In this document: positions 17,255-25,228 of the stretch, piece after piece | How the letters are laid out: each line of letters begins with the position of its first letter | How positions within the stretch are numbered: position 1 is the first letter of the stretch | NCBI GenBank assembly: GCA_021299635.1 | Contig: JAJTFA010000007.1 | Span: forward strand, 62,001-126,000 | Source: Sphingobacteriales bacterium | Lineage (GTDB): Bacteria; Bacteroidota; Bacteroidia; UKL13-3 | Length of the DNA: 64,000 nt | Direction: 5' to 3' | Position numbers and translations under genes: made by a program | The notes under the pieces: generated by a model | Database searches by the model: none | The model's input: the letters and a program-made list of their open reading frames with translations, nothing else | What the model was told of the DNA's origin: nothing

Positions 17255-18125
17255 ATGCTGTAGTTTTGCTTTTTACACGCTGCAAATGAAACTGAACAAG
17301 GTCGGCAAGAGGTGATTGAATAACCTTGCCCACTTTCATATCGTAGCTTACTGCTACTTCTTCCAGTATTTCTCTAAATACATAGCCAACAGAGCCTACA
17401 CAATTAAAGCTGTAGTTTTTATAGTCGGGATATTTGCTCACCAGGTTTTTAAAGAAATCCCTGAATGAGTCGCGCACCTTATTTTTAATGTATGGATGTG
17501 TTAAATACTCATCGGCAAACTTACAAAAGCTGGCAAGGTATCTATTCGGGAATTGTGTGGTGTAAAGCGTATGGAATATCTGTTCATTACTCTCAATCTG
17601 AAAACGCTCTTTAAAACGTTGCTGCAATTCCGGTTCAAGGCGTTTACGCATAAAATCACGTACAATCTTTTTGCCTATATAACTGCCGCTTCCTTCATCG
17701 CCCAATAGATAACCCAGTGAATCAATATTCATTACGCAATCATCGCCATTGTATAGGCAAGTATTTGCGCCTGTTCCCAGAATTGCTGCAAAACCTTCAC
17801 TAGTTCCAAGTAAAGCTCTGGCAGATCCCAGTAAATCGTGTCCTACCAAAATGTTTTCCGCATTTATGAAAGTGCGTACCAATGCTTTTTTTACAATATC
17901 TTTTTTTTCCGGAGTTGAGCATCCTGCACCATAAAAATGCACCTCAGTAACGGTAGAGGCGTCAAAGTCTTTAACCAGATTCTCTGATAAGGAATAAAAG
18001 ATTGACTCAGTATCTATAAAATAAGGATTGTAACCTATGGTATGATAAACCTTCATTAATCCTTTTTCCGGGTGGGTTAGCGCCCAGTCTGTTTTGGTTG
18101 AACCGCTGTCTGCAATAAGTATCAT
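17253..18125 (-). CDS. BadF/BadG-type sugar kinase (N-acetylglucosamine kinase-like)
   Basis: A 290-residue cytosolic kinase of the ASKHA fold, COG2971 (N-acetylglucosamine kinase, BadF/BadG/BcrA/BcrD). Phosphate-1 motif LIADSGSTKTDWAL at residues 3-16, GTGANTCLYNG at about 116-126 and GYLLGDEGSGSYIG at about 136-149 are all clear. The ATG at 18125 overlaps the MFS transporter stop as ATGA, so the two are translationally coupled; longer forms would run far into that gene. In this locus the likely substrate is glucose released by GH31 and GH13 and imported by the MFS carrier, giving glucose 6-phosphate. GlcNAc remains possible because the family name reflects that activity. Confidence 0.85.
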   Translation of the reverse strand: MILIADSGSTKTDWALTHPEKGLMKVYHTIGYNPYFIDTESIFYSLSENLVKDFDASTVTEVHFYGAGCSTPEKKDIVKKALVRTFINAENILVGHDLLGSARALLGTSEGFAAILGTGANTCLYNGDDCVMNIDSLGYLLGDEGSGSYIGKKIVRDFMRKRLEPELQQRFKERFQIESNEQIFHTLYTTQFPNRYLASFCKFADEYLTHPYIKNKVRDSFRDFFKNLVSKYPDYKNYSFNCVGSVGYVFREILEEVAVSYDMKVGKVIQSPLADLVQFHLQRVKSKTTA

Positions 18126-19372
18126 GATTTTCTGTAACCTTTTAATCCGTAATAAATAATATAAATATAGCACAAAGCCGGTAGCAAATATGCTGTTTTT
18201 AAACTAAAAATATCCCCCGTTATACCATATAAAAAGGGTATAAGTGCACCACCTACAATAGCCGTGCATAAAATACCGGAGCCTTCATCCGTTTGTGAAC
18301 CCAATCCATCAACCGCTAAAGTAAATATGGTGGCAAACATCAGGGAGTTAAATAGGCCAACAGCAAGTAAACTCCACATGGCAGTGGCGCCAATACTTAA
18401 AATCGAAATCATAACCAATGTAAAGGCCATCAAAGCGTTAAATGCCAAAACATTTCCCGGCTTAAATTTACTGAGAATCCAGCTACCTATAAATCGCCCC
18501 ACCATTGCACCACCCCAGTAATAGGAAACGTATTTACCTGCCTCATCAGCCTGCATACCCATTACATCAGGCAGTTGCAGGTAACTAACAATATGACTTC
18601 CAATAGCTACCTCAGCACCCACGTAACAAAAAATGCCAATTGCCCCTAACATAAGATGCGGGTATTGCCATGCTTTTTTTGCATTGGTATTTTGTTGTTT
18701 TCCGCCATGCTCGATTGCGGGTAATTTTAGCAGCATGAGCACAGCTGCAATAGCTACCAGCAACAAACCAATCCATATATATGGTTGTTGCACTGCACTC
18801 ACGTCTATGTTTTCAATAATTGAAACATCTTTAGGTAAGCCGGAAAGAATAAGCATACTTCCAAAATATGGTGCTATGGTGGTGCCAACCGAATTAAATG
18901 CTTGGGTCAGCGTTAGGCGGGCAGAAGACGAGGAGGAAGGCCCCAAGGCTGCAACATAGGGATTGCCTGCTACCTGAAGCAAGGTTATACCAGATGCAAG
19001 AATAAATAATGCAGCCAGAAATAATCCATATATCTTACTGCCTGCTGCAGGATAAAACAAAAAACAACCGATGGCTGCAATCACAAATCCGGCTATCATA
19101 CTCTTTTTGTAACCTATGCGGTTTATGAGCATACCCGAAGGAATAGACATGAAAAAGTATGCGCCAAAAAAACATAGATTAATAAAGTTGGCCTGTGCAT
19201 AGTTAAGCTTAAAAATGGCTTTCATGTATGGAATCAGAATATCGTTGAGACAGGTAATAAAACCCATCATGAAAAACAAGGTCATGAGAGAGGCCAAGGC
19301 AATTCCTGCGTTGGATGCCGGTTTCTCTTCATGCAAAGGCTGTTCAGATTTGGTAGTGGTGGTGGATACCAT
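18122..19372 (-). CDS. MFS sugar transporter, FucP/GluP (glucose/galactose) family
   Basis: A 416-residue, 12-helix inner-membrane sugar:proton symporter. FFMMGFITCLNDILIPYMKAIFKLNYAQANFINLCFF at about residues 33-69 is characteristic of the fucose/glucose-galactose branch, and IPSGMLINRIGYKKSM at about 75-90 is the MFS loop 2-3 motif. The second half has SYYWGGAMVGRFIGSW. It is coupled by ATGA to the kinase downstream, so import and phosphorylation of the same hexose is the simplest reading. Divergent from the GH13 gene, with operator-like site C 21 bases upstream of its start. Confidence 0.9.
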   Translation of the reverse strand: MVSTTTTKSEQPLHEEKPASNAGIALASLMTLFFMMGFITCLNDILIPYMKAIFKLNYAQANFINLCFFGAYFFMSIPSGMLINRIGYKKSMIAGFVIAAIGCFLFYPAAGSKIYGLFLAALFILASGITLLQVAGNPYVAALGPSSSSSARLTLTQAFNSVGTTIAPYFGSMLILSGLPKDVSIIENIDVSAVQQPYIWIGLLLVAIAAVLMLLKLPAIEHGGKQQNTNAKKAWQYPHLMLGAIGIFCYVGAEVAIGSHIVSYLQLPDVMGMQADEAGKYVSYYWGGAMVGRFIGSWILSKFKPGNVLAFNALMAFTLVMISILSIGATAMWSLLAVGLFNSLMFATIFTLAVDGLGSQTDEGSGILCTAIVGGALIPFLYGITGDIFSLKTAYLLPALCYIYIIYYGLKGYRKS

Positions 19373-19392
19373 AGTTTATAAATTATGCTATA

Positions 19393-19411
19393 AGGTGTAC
19401 AAAATACACTA
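19393..19411. promoter_or_regulatory. Operator-like inverted repeat, site C
   Basis: AGGTGTA-CAAAA-TACACTA, core GTGTA-N5-TACAC identical to site A in arms and spacing. It lies in the 65-base divergent region between the MFS transporter and the GH13 amylase. No clean TTTG-N19-TAnnTTTG promoter is seen on either side here, so whether it activates or represses cannot be read. Confidence 0.6.
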
Positions 19412-19437
19412 ATATTGTATAATTACAAAAAAATGCT

Positions 19438-20898
19438 ATGAAAAAAGTAATATTTTATGTGCTTCTGCTCTGCAGTGCAAACCTGTTGGCTCAGCCTAAC
19501 AAATCAACGCCTGTATTTTATGAAATATTTGTGCGCTCTTTTGCCGATGGCAACGGAGATGGTATTGGCGACCTCAAAGGAATTATGGATAAATTGGATT
19601 ACTTGCAAAAACTGGGTGTAGGAGGTATTTGGCTAACGCCATTTCATCCTTCTCCTACCTATCATAAATATGATGTAATGGATTATTATGCCATCGATCC
19701 TGAATACGGAACACTGGCCGATTTTAAAAATTTACTGGTTCAGGCCCATGCGCGCAATATTAAAGTGGTAATGGACTTGGTGGTGAATCACACGAGCAGC
19801 AGGCATCCATGGTTTATCAATGCATGTGATGGGAAAGTGCCGTACAACAACTACTATGTTTGGAGTGATACGGCAAAAACAAAAGGTTGGTATAATAATT
19901 TAAAGAATCCTCAGCAACGCTATTACGGCTTTTTCTGGGAACAAATGCCTGATTTAAATTTTGATAATCCTGAGGTGGAAAATGAAGTACTCAAAATTGC
20001 ATCTTTTTGGCTGGCTGCCGGTGTAGATGGTTTCAGGCTGGATGCGGCTCAGCATATTTATGAGCCACATGAACCGGAGAAAAACATGCGCTGGTGGAAC
20101 AAGTTTCATAAACACGTAAAAAAGATTAACCCTGAGGCGTTTATAATTGGTGAGGTATGGAATAAAGATAGTTTGGTTGCAGCATACCTAAAAGATGGTA
20201 TGGATGCCTGTTTTAATTTCGATTTATCAGCAGCAATTATCAAAGCGGTAAGTACATCAACTCCAGGAGATTTTATTCAGAAACTTATTGGTATGCATTT
20301 GCTATATCGTTCCTACAATGCCAATTACGCGGATGCTATTTTTATTACTAACCACGATCAGGATAGGTATGCTTCCATACTGAACAACAATACAGCACAG
20401 ATGAAACAAGCAATAGCAATCTTGTTTACCTTACCCGGTATTCCTTTTTTATATTATGGTGAGGAAATTGGCATGTTAGGTAAATTTCCGGATGAACTGA
20501 GGCGTGAACCATTTTTGTGGGGAACGGATAATTCGTATAACACAAAATGGGAAAAGTCATTGCACACAACACCAACCTCTGTTGTACCCTTAGATAAGCA
20601 AATCAATGATCAACAAAGTTTGTATGCATATTACAAGCAATGGCTAAAACTTCGCAATGATTATCCTTTTTTATCAACGGGTAAACTGGCTTTGTCTGCT
20701 TTTACATATGATGGTTGCATTTCCTTTGAGTTGCACCACAACCAAAATCATTACCTCGTTATTCATCGCCTCGCTCAGGGAGGTTTACAAGTAAAATTGC
20801 CCAAAGGTGCCAATATTATACACGCACAACAGGTGTCAAAATCCGGAACCCGGTTTCAATTATCAGCAGGAAGTGTACTTGTCGCAAAAATTAAGTAG
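19438..20898 (+). CDS. GH13 alpha-amylase family enzyme, exported
   Basis: A 486-residue family 13 glycoside hydrolase with signal peptide MKKVIFYVLLLCSANLLAQ and no lipobox, so probably periplasmic like SusA. All four conserved regions are present: DLVVNHTS (about 118-125), GFRLDAAQH with nucleophile D202, IIGEVWN with acid/base E239, and TNHDQDR with D307. YEIFVRSFADGNGDGIGDL at residues 28-46 and YYGEEIGM at about 340 are typical of oligosaccharide-active members (oligo-1,6-glucosidase/neopullulanase/trehalose groups); bond specificity is not decidable. The C-terminal 70 residues form the usual beta-sandwich domain C. It stands alone downstream of site C, divergent from the transporter-kinase pair. 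Confidence 0.92.
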   Translation: MKKVIFYVLLLCSANLLAQPNKSTPVFYEIFVRSFADGNGDGIGDLKGIMDKLDYLQKLGVGGIWLTPFHPSPTYHKYDVMDYYAIDPEYGTLADFKNLLVQAHARNIKVVMDLVVNHTSSRHPWFINACDGKVPYNNYYVWSDTAKTKGWYNNLKNPQQRYYGFFWEQMPDLNFDNPEVENEVLKIASFWLAAGVDGFRLDAAQHIYEPHEPEKNMRWWNKFHKHVKKINPEAFIIGEVWNKDSLVAAYLKDGMDACFNFDLSAAIIKAVSTSTPGDFIQKLIGMHLLYRSYNANYADAIFITNHDQDRYASILNNNTAQMKQAIAILFTLPGIPFLYYGEEIGMLGKFPDELRREPFLWGTDNSYNTKWEKSLHTTPTSVVPLDKQINDQQSLYAYYKQWLKLRNDYPFLSTGKLALSAFTYDGCISFELHHNQNHYLVIHRLAQGGLQVKLPKGANIIHAQQVSKSGTRFQLSAGSVLVAKIK

Positions 20899-20965
20899 AT
20901 AGCAAACAGGTTACTATTAAATAACATGGTATTGTATGGCACATAGTATAATGAGAAGCATATTT

Positions 20966-21670
20966 TCAACCGCTATAACTGAATCCGAATAAGGCGGATA
21001 AATGTGTTTTGAGTTTATGTTTTACTTCTTCATTCGAAATGTGCATACCCACCTCTTTTGCAATGGAAGTAACCTGTTTATCTGAAATGCCACAGGGTAC
21101 AATATGATTAAAATAACTTAGATCGGTATTGATGTTTAATGCCAGTCCGTGCATGGTTATCCAGCGGCTGCAGCGCACACCCATTGCACAAATTTTTCTG
21201 GCTTTTAGTGGATTCCCCGGCTCAAGCCAAACACCGGTATAGCCTTCATATCTATCGCCCTTTAATCCATATTCTGCAATGGTAAGGATGATGGCTTCTT
21301 CCAATGTGCGCAGGTATCGATGTATATCGGTAAAAAATTGCTCCAAATCCAGAATGGGGTAGGCAACCAATTGCCCCGGACCATGATAAGTAATATCGCC
21401 ACCGCGGTTAATGGGGAAATAGGTGGCCTGAATGCTTTTTAAAAATTGCTCATTAATGAGTAGGTTGTTTTCACTGCCACTTTTGCCCAAGGTGTAAACG
21501 TGGGGGTGTTCGCAAAAAATCAAATCATGAGAAATGGGCTGCTGCTGCTCTAAAGGCTTGTTTCGGTTAGCAAATTTTGAATCAGCTTTTTGTTTAAAAA
21601 GTGCTTCCTGTTTATCCCAAGCATCTTTATAGGAAATGAGTCCCCAGTCAGAAAAAGTTACCTTTTTCAA
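20966..21670 (-). CDS. lipB: Lipoyl(octanoyl) transferase LipB
   Basis: A 234-residue cytosolic enzyme that moves octanoate from acyl carrier protein to the lipoyl domains of 2-oxoacid dehydrogenases and GcvH. The signature RGGDITYHGPGQLVAYPIL at about residues 94-112 is complete, the catalytic Lys lies in RKICAMGVR (about 160), and the acyl-thioester Cys corresponds to HIVPCGI (about 195). The N-terminus has an insert around residues 25-45 compared with the compact E. coli enzyme. The start is TTG at 21670; no ATG precedes it in frame. It is last in a minus-strand run, 5 bases after terC. The glycine cleavage enzyme GcvP, whose H-protein partner is a LipB client, is encoded in this window. 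Confidence 0.93.
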   Translation of the reverse strand: MKKVTFSDWGLISYKDAWDKQEALFKQKADSKFANRNKPLEQQQPISHDLIFCEHPHVYTLGKSGSENNLLINEQFLKSIQATYFPINRGGDITYHGPGQLVAYPILDLEQFFTDIHRYLRTLEEAIILTIAEYGLKGDRYEGYTGVWLEPGNPLKARKICAMGVRCSRWITMHGLALNINTDLSYFNHIVPCGISDKQVTSIAKEVGMHISNEEVKHKLKTHLSALFGFSYSG

Positions 21671-21675
21671 TATGC

Positions 21676-22425
21676 TTATTTATAAATATCCTTCAATTCT
21701 ACCGGCTTTTCATCTTTACCTTTTTTGCGCATGCGCAAATTCAATACTTCTGTTCCTAGAGAAAATGCCATTGCAAAGTAAACATAACCTTTCGGCACAT
21801 GATAACCTATGGATTCTGCTCCCAGCAGCATACCTATCATCAATAGGAAAGAGAGTGCTAACATTTTAACACTGGGATGTTTGTCGATAAAATCACTGAT
21901 GGCAGACGAGAAGAATAGCATGATGATCATTGAAATAACAACAGCAAGAACCATAATGGGCAAATGCTGTGCAAGACCTACAGCAGTGATTATCGAGTCA
22001 AAGGAGAAAACAATATCAATGATAATTACCTGCATCACCACATTCCAAAACGTAGCTTTTACCTTGCTACTTTGATTATGATTACCACCTTCAAGCAATT
22101 CAAAAATTTCAAGAGTGCTTTTGTATAATAGGAATAAACCACCTGCCATTAAAATAATATCGCGCCAGCTAACCGTGTGATTAAAAATGGTAAACAGCGG
22201 ATCAACCATTTCATTCACAATATAACTGATAAAGCCAAGTAGTACCACTCGTATAAATAAAGCCAGAAATATGCCCAGTTTGCGGGCTTTGCCTTGTCTG
22301 TTCTTATCCAGTTTATTGGTAACAATGGAAATAAAAATGACATTATCAATACCCAGAACAATCTCCATGATGGTTAGGGTAACAAGTGAAAGCCAAGCTT
22401 CAGGTTTTAGTAAAAGTTCGTACAT
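21676..22425 (-). CDS. TerC family integral membrane protein
   Basis: A 249-residue membrane protein of the TerC family (COG0861), with about seven hydrophobic helices. IMEIVLGIDNVIFISIVTNKL at about residues 19-39 is the family signature, repeated as IDIVFSFDSIITAVGL at about 134-149; the paired acidic residues in these helices are thought to bind metal. TerC proteins are linked to manganese export or metalation of exported proteins and to tellurite resistance in some settings; no other ter genes are here, so a manganese-related role is more likely. 25 bases after miaA and 5 before lipB. Confidence 0.88.
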   Translation of the reverse strand: MYELLLKPEAWLSLVTLTIMEIVLGIDNVIFISIVTNKLDKNRQGKARKLGIFLALFIRVVLLGFISYIVNEMVDPLFTIFNHTVSWRDIILMAGGLFLLYKSTLEIFELLEGGNHNQSSKVKATFWNVVMQVIIIDIVFSFDSIITAVGLAQHLPIMVLAVVISMIIMLFFSSAISDFIDKHPSVKMLALSFLLMIGMLLGAESIGYHVPKGYVYFAMAFSLGTEVLNLRMRKKGKDEKPVELKDIYK

Positions 22426-22450
22426 GTCAGGAATGAATGGTGCAAAGATA

Positions 22451-23356
22451 TTATTGTTTTATAAAACTTTCTACGCAGGTAAAAATCTCATTTAGCTGCT
22501 CAGGTTCAAACCAATGGGCATTGGATTGGCGTTTAAACCAGGTAATTTGTCGTTTTGCATAATTGCGTGAGTGTTGTTTGATGAGTGTAATAGCTTGTTC
22601 AGTTGTCATTTTGCCTTCAAAAGCTTCAAATAGCTCGGTATAACCAACTGTTTGAAGGGCATATAAGTCTTTGTGCGGTAGTAATTGTTTAGCTTCATCT
22701 ATTAAACCTGCGGCAATCATTTCTTCAACCCTCTTATTAATTCTGTTATATAGTATTTCACGTGGGCGGTTTAAAATAATTTCCAATGTTTGAAATGCAC
22801 GTGGCTGTTTAATAATATCTTTATTTAATCCTCCACCTTCGGCAATTTCTATAGCCCGCATTACCCGTTGTGTATTATTCATATCAATTGCTGAAGCGCT
22901 TTCCGGACTTACTTGTATTAATCTTTCCTGCAGCGCATTTATGCCGTTGCTTTCAAACAATTGATACAACTCATTGCGCAGCTGTTCATCTCCTTCAGGC
23001 ATTTTATCCAAACCTTCCAGTAAGGCTTTTACATATAACCCTGAGCCACCAACAGCAACAACCACATCATGTTTCTTAAATAATTCTTCAAGCCTTTTAA
23101 GAGCATCACGCTCAAAATCGCCTGCAGAATAGGATTGGTGGATGGAGATATGTCCGATAAAATGGTGCTGCACAGCTGCCAGCTCTTTAGCAGAAGGTTT
23201 TGCTGTACCAATGGATAGTTCCTGATAGAGCTGCCTGGAGTCTGCCGAAAGTATTTCGGTGTTCAGATGTTTGGCTAGTTCAATAGCTACAGCAGTTTTC
23301 CCAACCGCTGTGGGGCCCAGAATGCAAATGAGTTTTTTAGAAGGTATTAGCGTCAT
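22451..23356 (-). CDS. miaA: tRNA dimethylallyltransferase MiaA
   Basis: A 301-residue enzyme that transfers dimethylallyl from DMAPP to N6 of A37 in tRNAs reading UNN codons. The P-loop CILGPTAVGKTAVAIELAK is at about residues 11-29, SADSRQLYQELSIGTAKPS at about 36-54, GGSGLYVKALLEGL at about 102-115, and the C-terminal zone NYAKRQITWFKRQ at about 266-278. All are diagnostic and full length. The start ATG lies 3 bases after the stop of the LTA synthase-like gene. Confidence 0.95.
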   Translation of the reverse strand: MTLIPSKKLICILGPTAVGKTAVAIELAKHLNTEILSADSRQLYQELSIGTAKPSAKELAAVQHHFIGHISIHQSYSAGDFERDALKRLEELFKKHDVVVAVGGSGLYVKALLEGLDKMPEGDEQLRNELYQLFESNGINALQERLIQVSPESASAIDMNNTQRVMRAIEIAEGGGLNKDIIKQPRAFQTLEIILNRPREILYNRINKRVEEMIAAGLIDEAKQLLPHKDLYALQTVGYTELFEAFEGKMTTEQAITLIKQHSRNYAKRQITWFKRQSNAHWFEPEQLNEIFTCVESFIKQ

Positions 23357-23359
23357 TGC

Positions 23360-25219
23360 TTATCTGCGTGTTCGTTGGGCATAGTCTATATTTTCCTGAT
23401 AATTGGTTTGCAAATAAGCCTTGCCAAAGTTGATGAAAACACGTGCGGAAGTGTCGTTATTTTGATTCAGCAACTCTTTTTGCATATTGTGGTCATAAAC
23501 GACTGTATGATCTTTGGTAATCCAGCCAAAGCCATTATCAAATGCATAATATGCAAATGCAGGAGCAAAGGGATTAAATAAATTTTTACTTCTCACAAAT
23601 GAGGAGTCTTTAATACCACATTGTGCCAGCACAGTGGCAGCAATATCGGTATGCATGCCAACTTTTTCTGATACAGTTCCCCTGAGCGCTTTTTTTAGGG
23701 CACCTCCAGTAATCAGCATAGGAATATGATGCCTTTCTGTTTCATGATGGCTGCGCTCGTATGGAAATGTTGAGCTATGATCAGCAACCAGAACAAAAAG
23801 TGTTTGATTATACCAGCTTTCATTTTTTGCAGTCTGTAAGTAGGCATACAAGCAACTATCGGCATAGTACATGGTATTTCGGTAATTATTGCCAACACGG
23901 TCATCCCCTTCCTCAAAGTGTTTGGGGACATCTGCATCAAACCACTCATGCGTGGTTATTGTGGTTAATGCAGAAAAGAAGGGCTCTTTAACCTGTTTCA
24001 GCTCCCTGAGTTGTAAGGCAAATGTTTCTTCATCATAGGCTCCCCAAACGGTTCTTCGTTTAATATCAAAATCATCTTCTCCCATTATTTTCTGAATGCC
24101 TGCTGAACGTAGATAAGCTTCAATATTGTCAAAATAAAGACGACCGCCAGTAAAAAACGAAGTGTGGTACCCTTCATTATTAAATGTTCTGATAATATTG
24201 GGTAGCTTATCAAATTTTCCAAATGATTGAATAATGGAACTCACTGGTTGGGCAGGATAAGCACTGAGCGTTGCCAACAATCCTTGTTCAGTGCGGTAGC
24301 CGGTTGCATAAAAGTTTTTAAATAAGATGCCTTCATTTGCCAGTTCACTAAATTTGGGTGTTACATCACTATCGCCCCCGTAGCAGGCCATCACATCCGG
24401 ATTCCAACTTTCCAGAAATATCAGCACAATGTTTGGTTTAGCAATATCTGTAATACGTATGGTAGAATCTTTGAGGGTTAGGTGTGCCTGTTTAAATAAT
24501 TCACGAGCTGTTTCCTCATCAAAATATCGGTATGGGTTATTGTCATCATCTGCATTTTTTGTAATTAGTTCAATGAAATTCCATGTGCCATTTAGTGATG
24601 CATAGTTGAGCACTGCATGTGAAGAATGGAAAACCCAGTTACGGTTTAATGGCACAGGCTGCAGACCTCCGCGAATGCCTATGATAGAACTTGCAATAAA
24701 AAGCACAGAAATGGCAGCATGCTTAATAGGTTTTTGCTGCTGCATTATATAACCAGTATGAAAGTATGCATATAACTTCATCATACAAACGGTTGTTATA
24801 AGCATCATCAGTATTAAGCCAATATTCTCAATTGCAAATAGGGTAGGCACCACTTCTTTAGGATAGGCGAGATATGATAATGCTTTTCCGTTTAGTTTTG
24901 TGCCCCATACCTTATAGATTCCTGCATCGCCCATTGCTATCATGCAACAGAGTGCGATCATGATGAGCTGATAGATATTGATGATACGAAAGATGCTAGT
25001 AAAGCTTTTATCATATCCATGAACAATATAAAGTAAGGTTGGTAAGGCAATTAAATAAAGCGAAGTTGCAAGATCCATGGAGAAGGCCTTGATGCTTGAT
25101 GTGAAAATTTCTGTGAAGCCAAAGTGAATTGAATCATAATTAATCGCTAGAAACAAAAGTCGTTGAGCCAGAAAAAATAAAAGCCAGAATAAAATTAATT
25201 TAACAAGTGCTTTAATCAT
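23360..25219 (-). CDS. LTA synthase-like membrane phosphotransferase/sulfatase
   Basis: A 619-residue protein with five N-terminal membrane helices (to about residue 185) and a periplasmic alkaline-phosphatase-fold domain of the LtaS/OpgB group (COG1368). Metal and active-site residues are visible: IVLIFLESWNPDV (Glu ligand), GYRTEQGLLATLSAYPAQP with the nucleophilic Thr at about 300, and LFVLVADHSSTFPYE plus HHETERHHIPM near residue 480. In a Gram-negative without lipoteichoic acid the product is probably a glycerophosphate or other phospho-substituent on a periplasmic or surface glycan. It is in an operon with lpxK, a porin and miaA; the envelope role is supported only by family and context. 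Confidence 0.85.
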   Translation of the reverse strand: MIKALVKLILFWLLFFLAQRLLFLAINYDSIHFGFTEIFTSSIKAFSMDLATSLYLIALPTLLYIVHGYDKSFTSIFRIINIYQLIMIALCCMIAMGDAGIYKVWGTKLNGKALSYLAYPKEVVPTLFAIENIGLILMMLITTVCMMKLYAYFHTGYIMQQQKPIKHAAISVLFIASSIIGIRGGLQPVPLNRNWVFHSSHAVLNYASLNGTWNFIELITKNADDDNNPYRYFDEETARELFKQAHLTLKDSTIRITDIAKPNIVLIFLESWNPDVMACYGGDSDVTPKFSELANEGILFKNFYATGYRTEQGLLATLSAYPAQPVSSIIQSFGKFDKLPNIIRTFNNEGYHTSFFTGGRLYFDNIEAYLRSAGIQKIMGEDDFDIKRRTVWGAYDEETFALQLRELKQVKEPFFSALTTITTHEWFDADVPKHFEEGDDRVGNNYRNTMYYADSCLYAYLQTAKNESWYNQTLFVLVADHSSTFPYERSHHETERHHIPMLITGGALKKALRGTVSEKVGMHTDIAATVLAQCGIKDSSFVRSKNLFNPFAPAFAYYAFDNGFGWITKDHTVVYDHNMQKELLNQNNDTSARVFINFGKAYLQTNYQENIDYAQRTRR

Positions 25220-25228
25220 AATCCTCTT

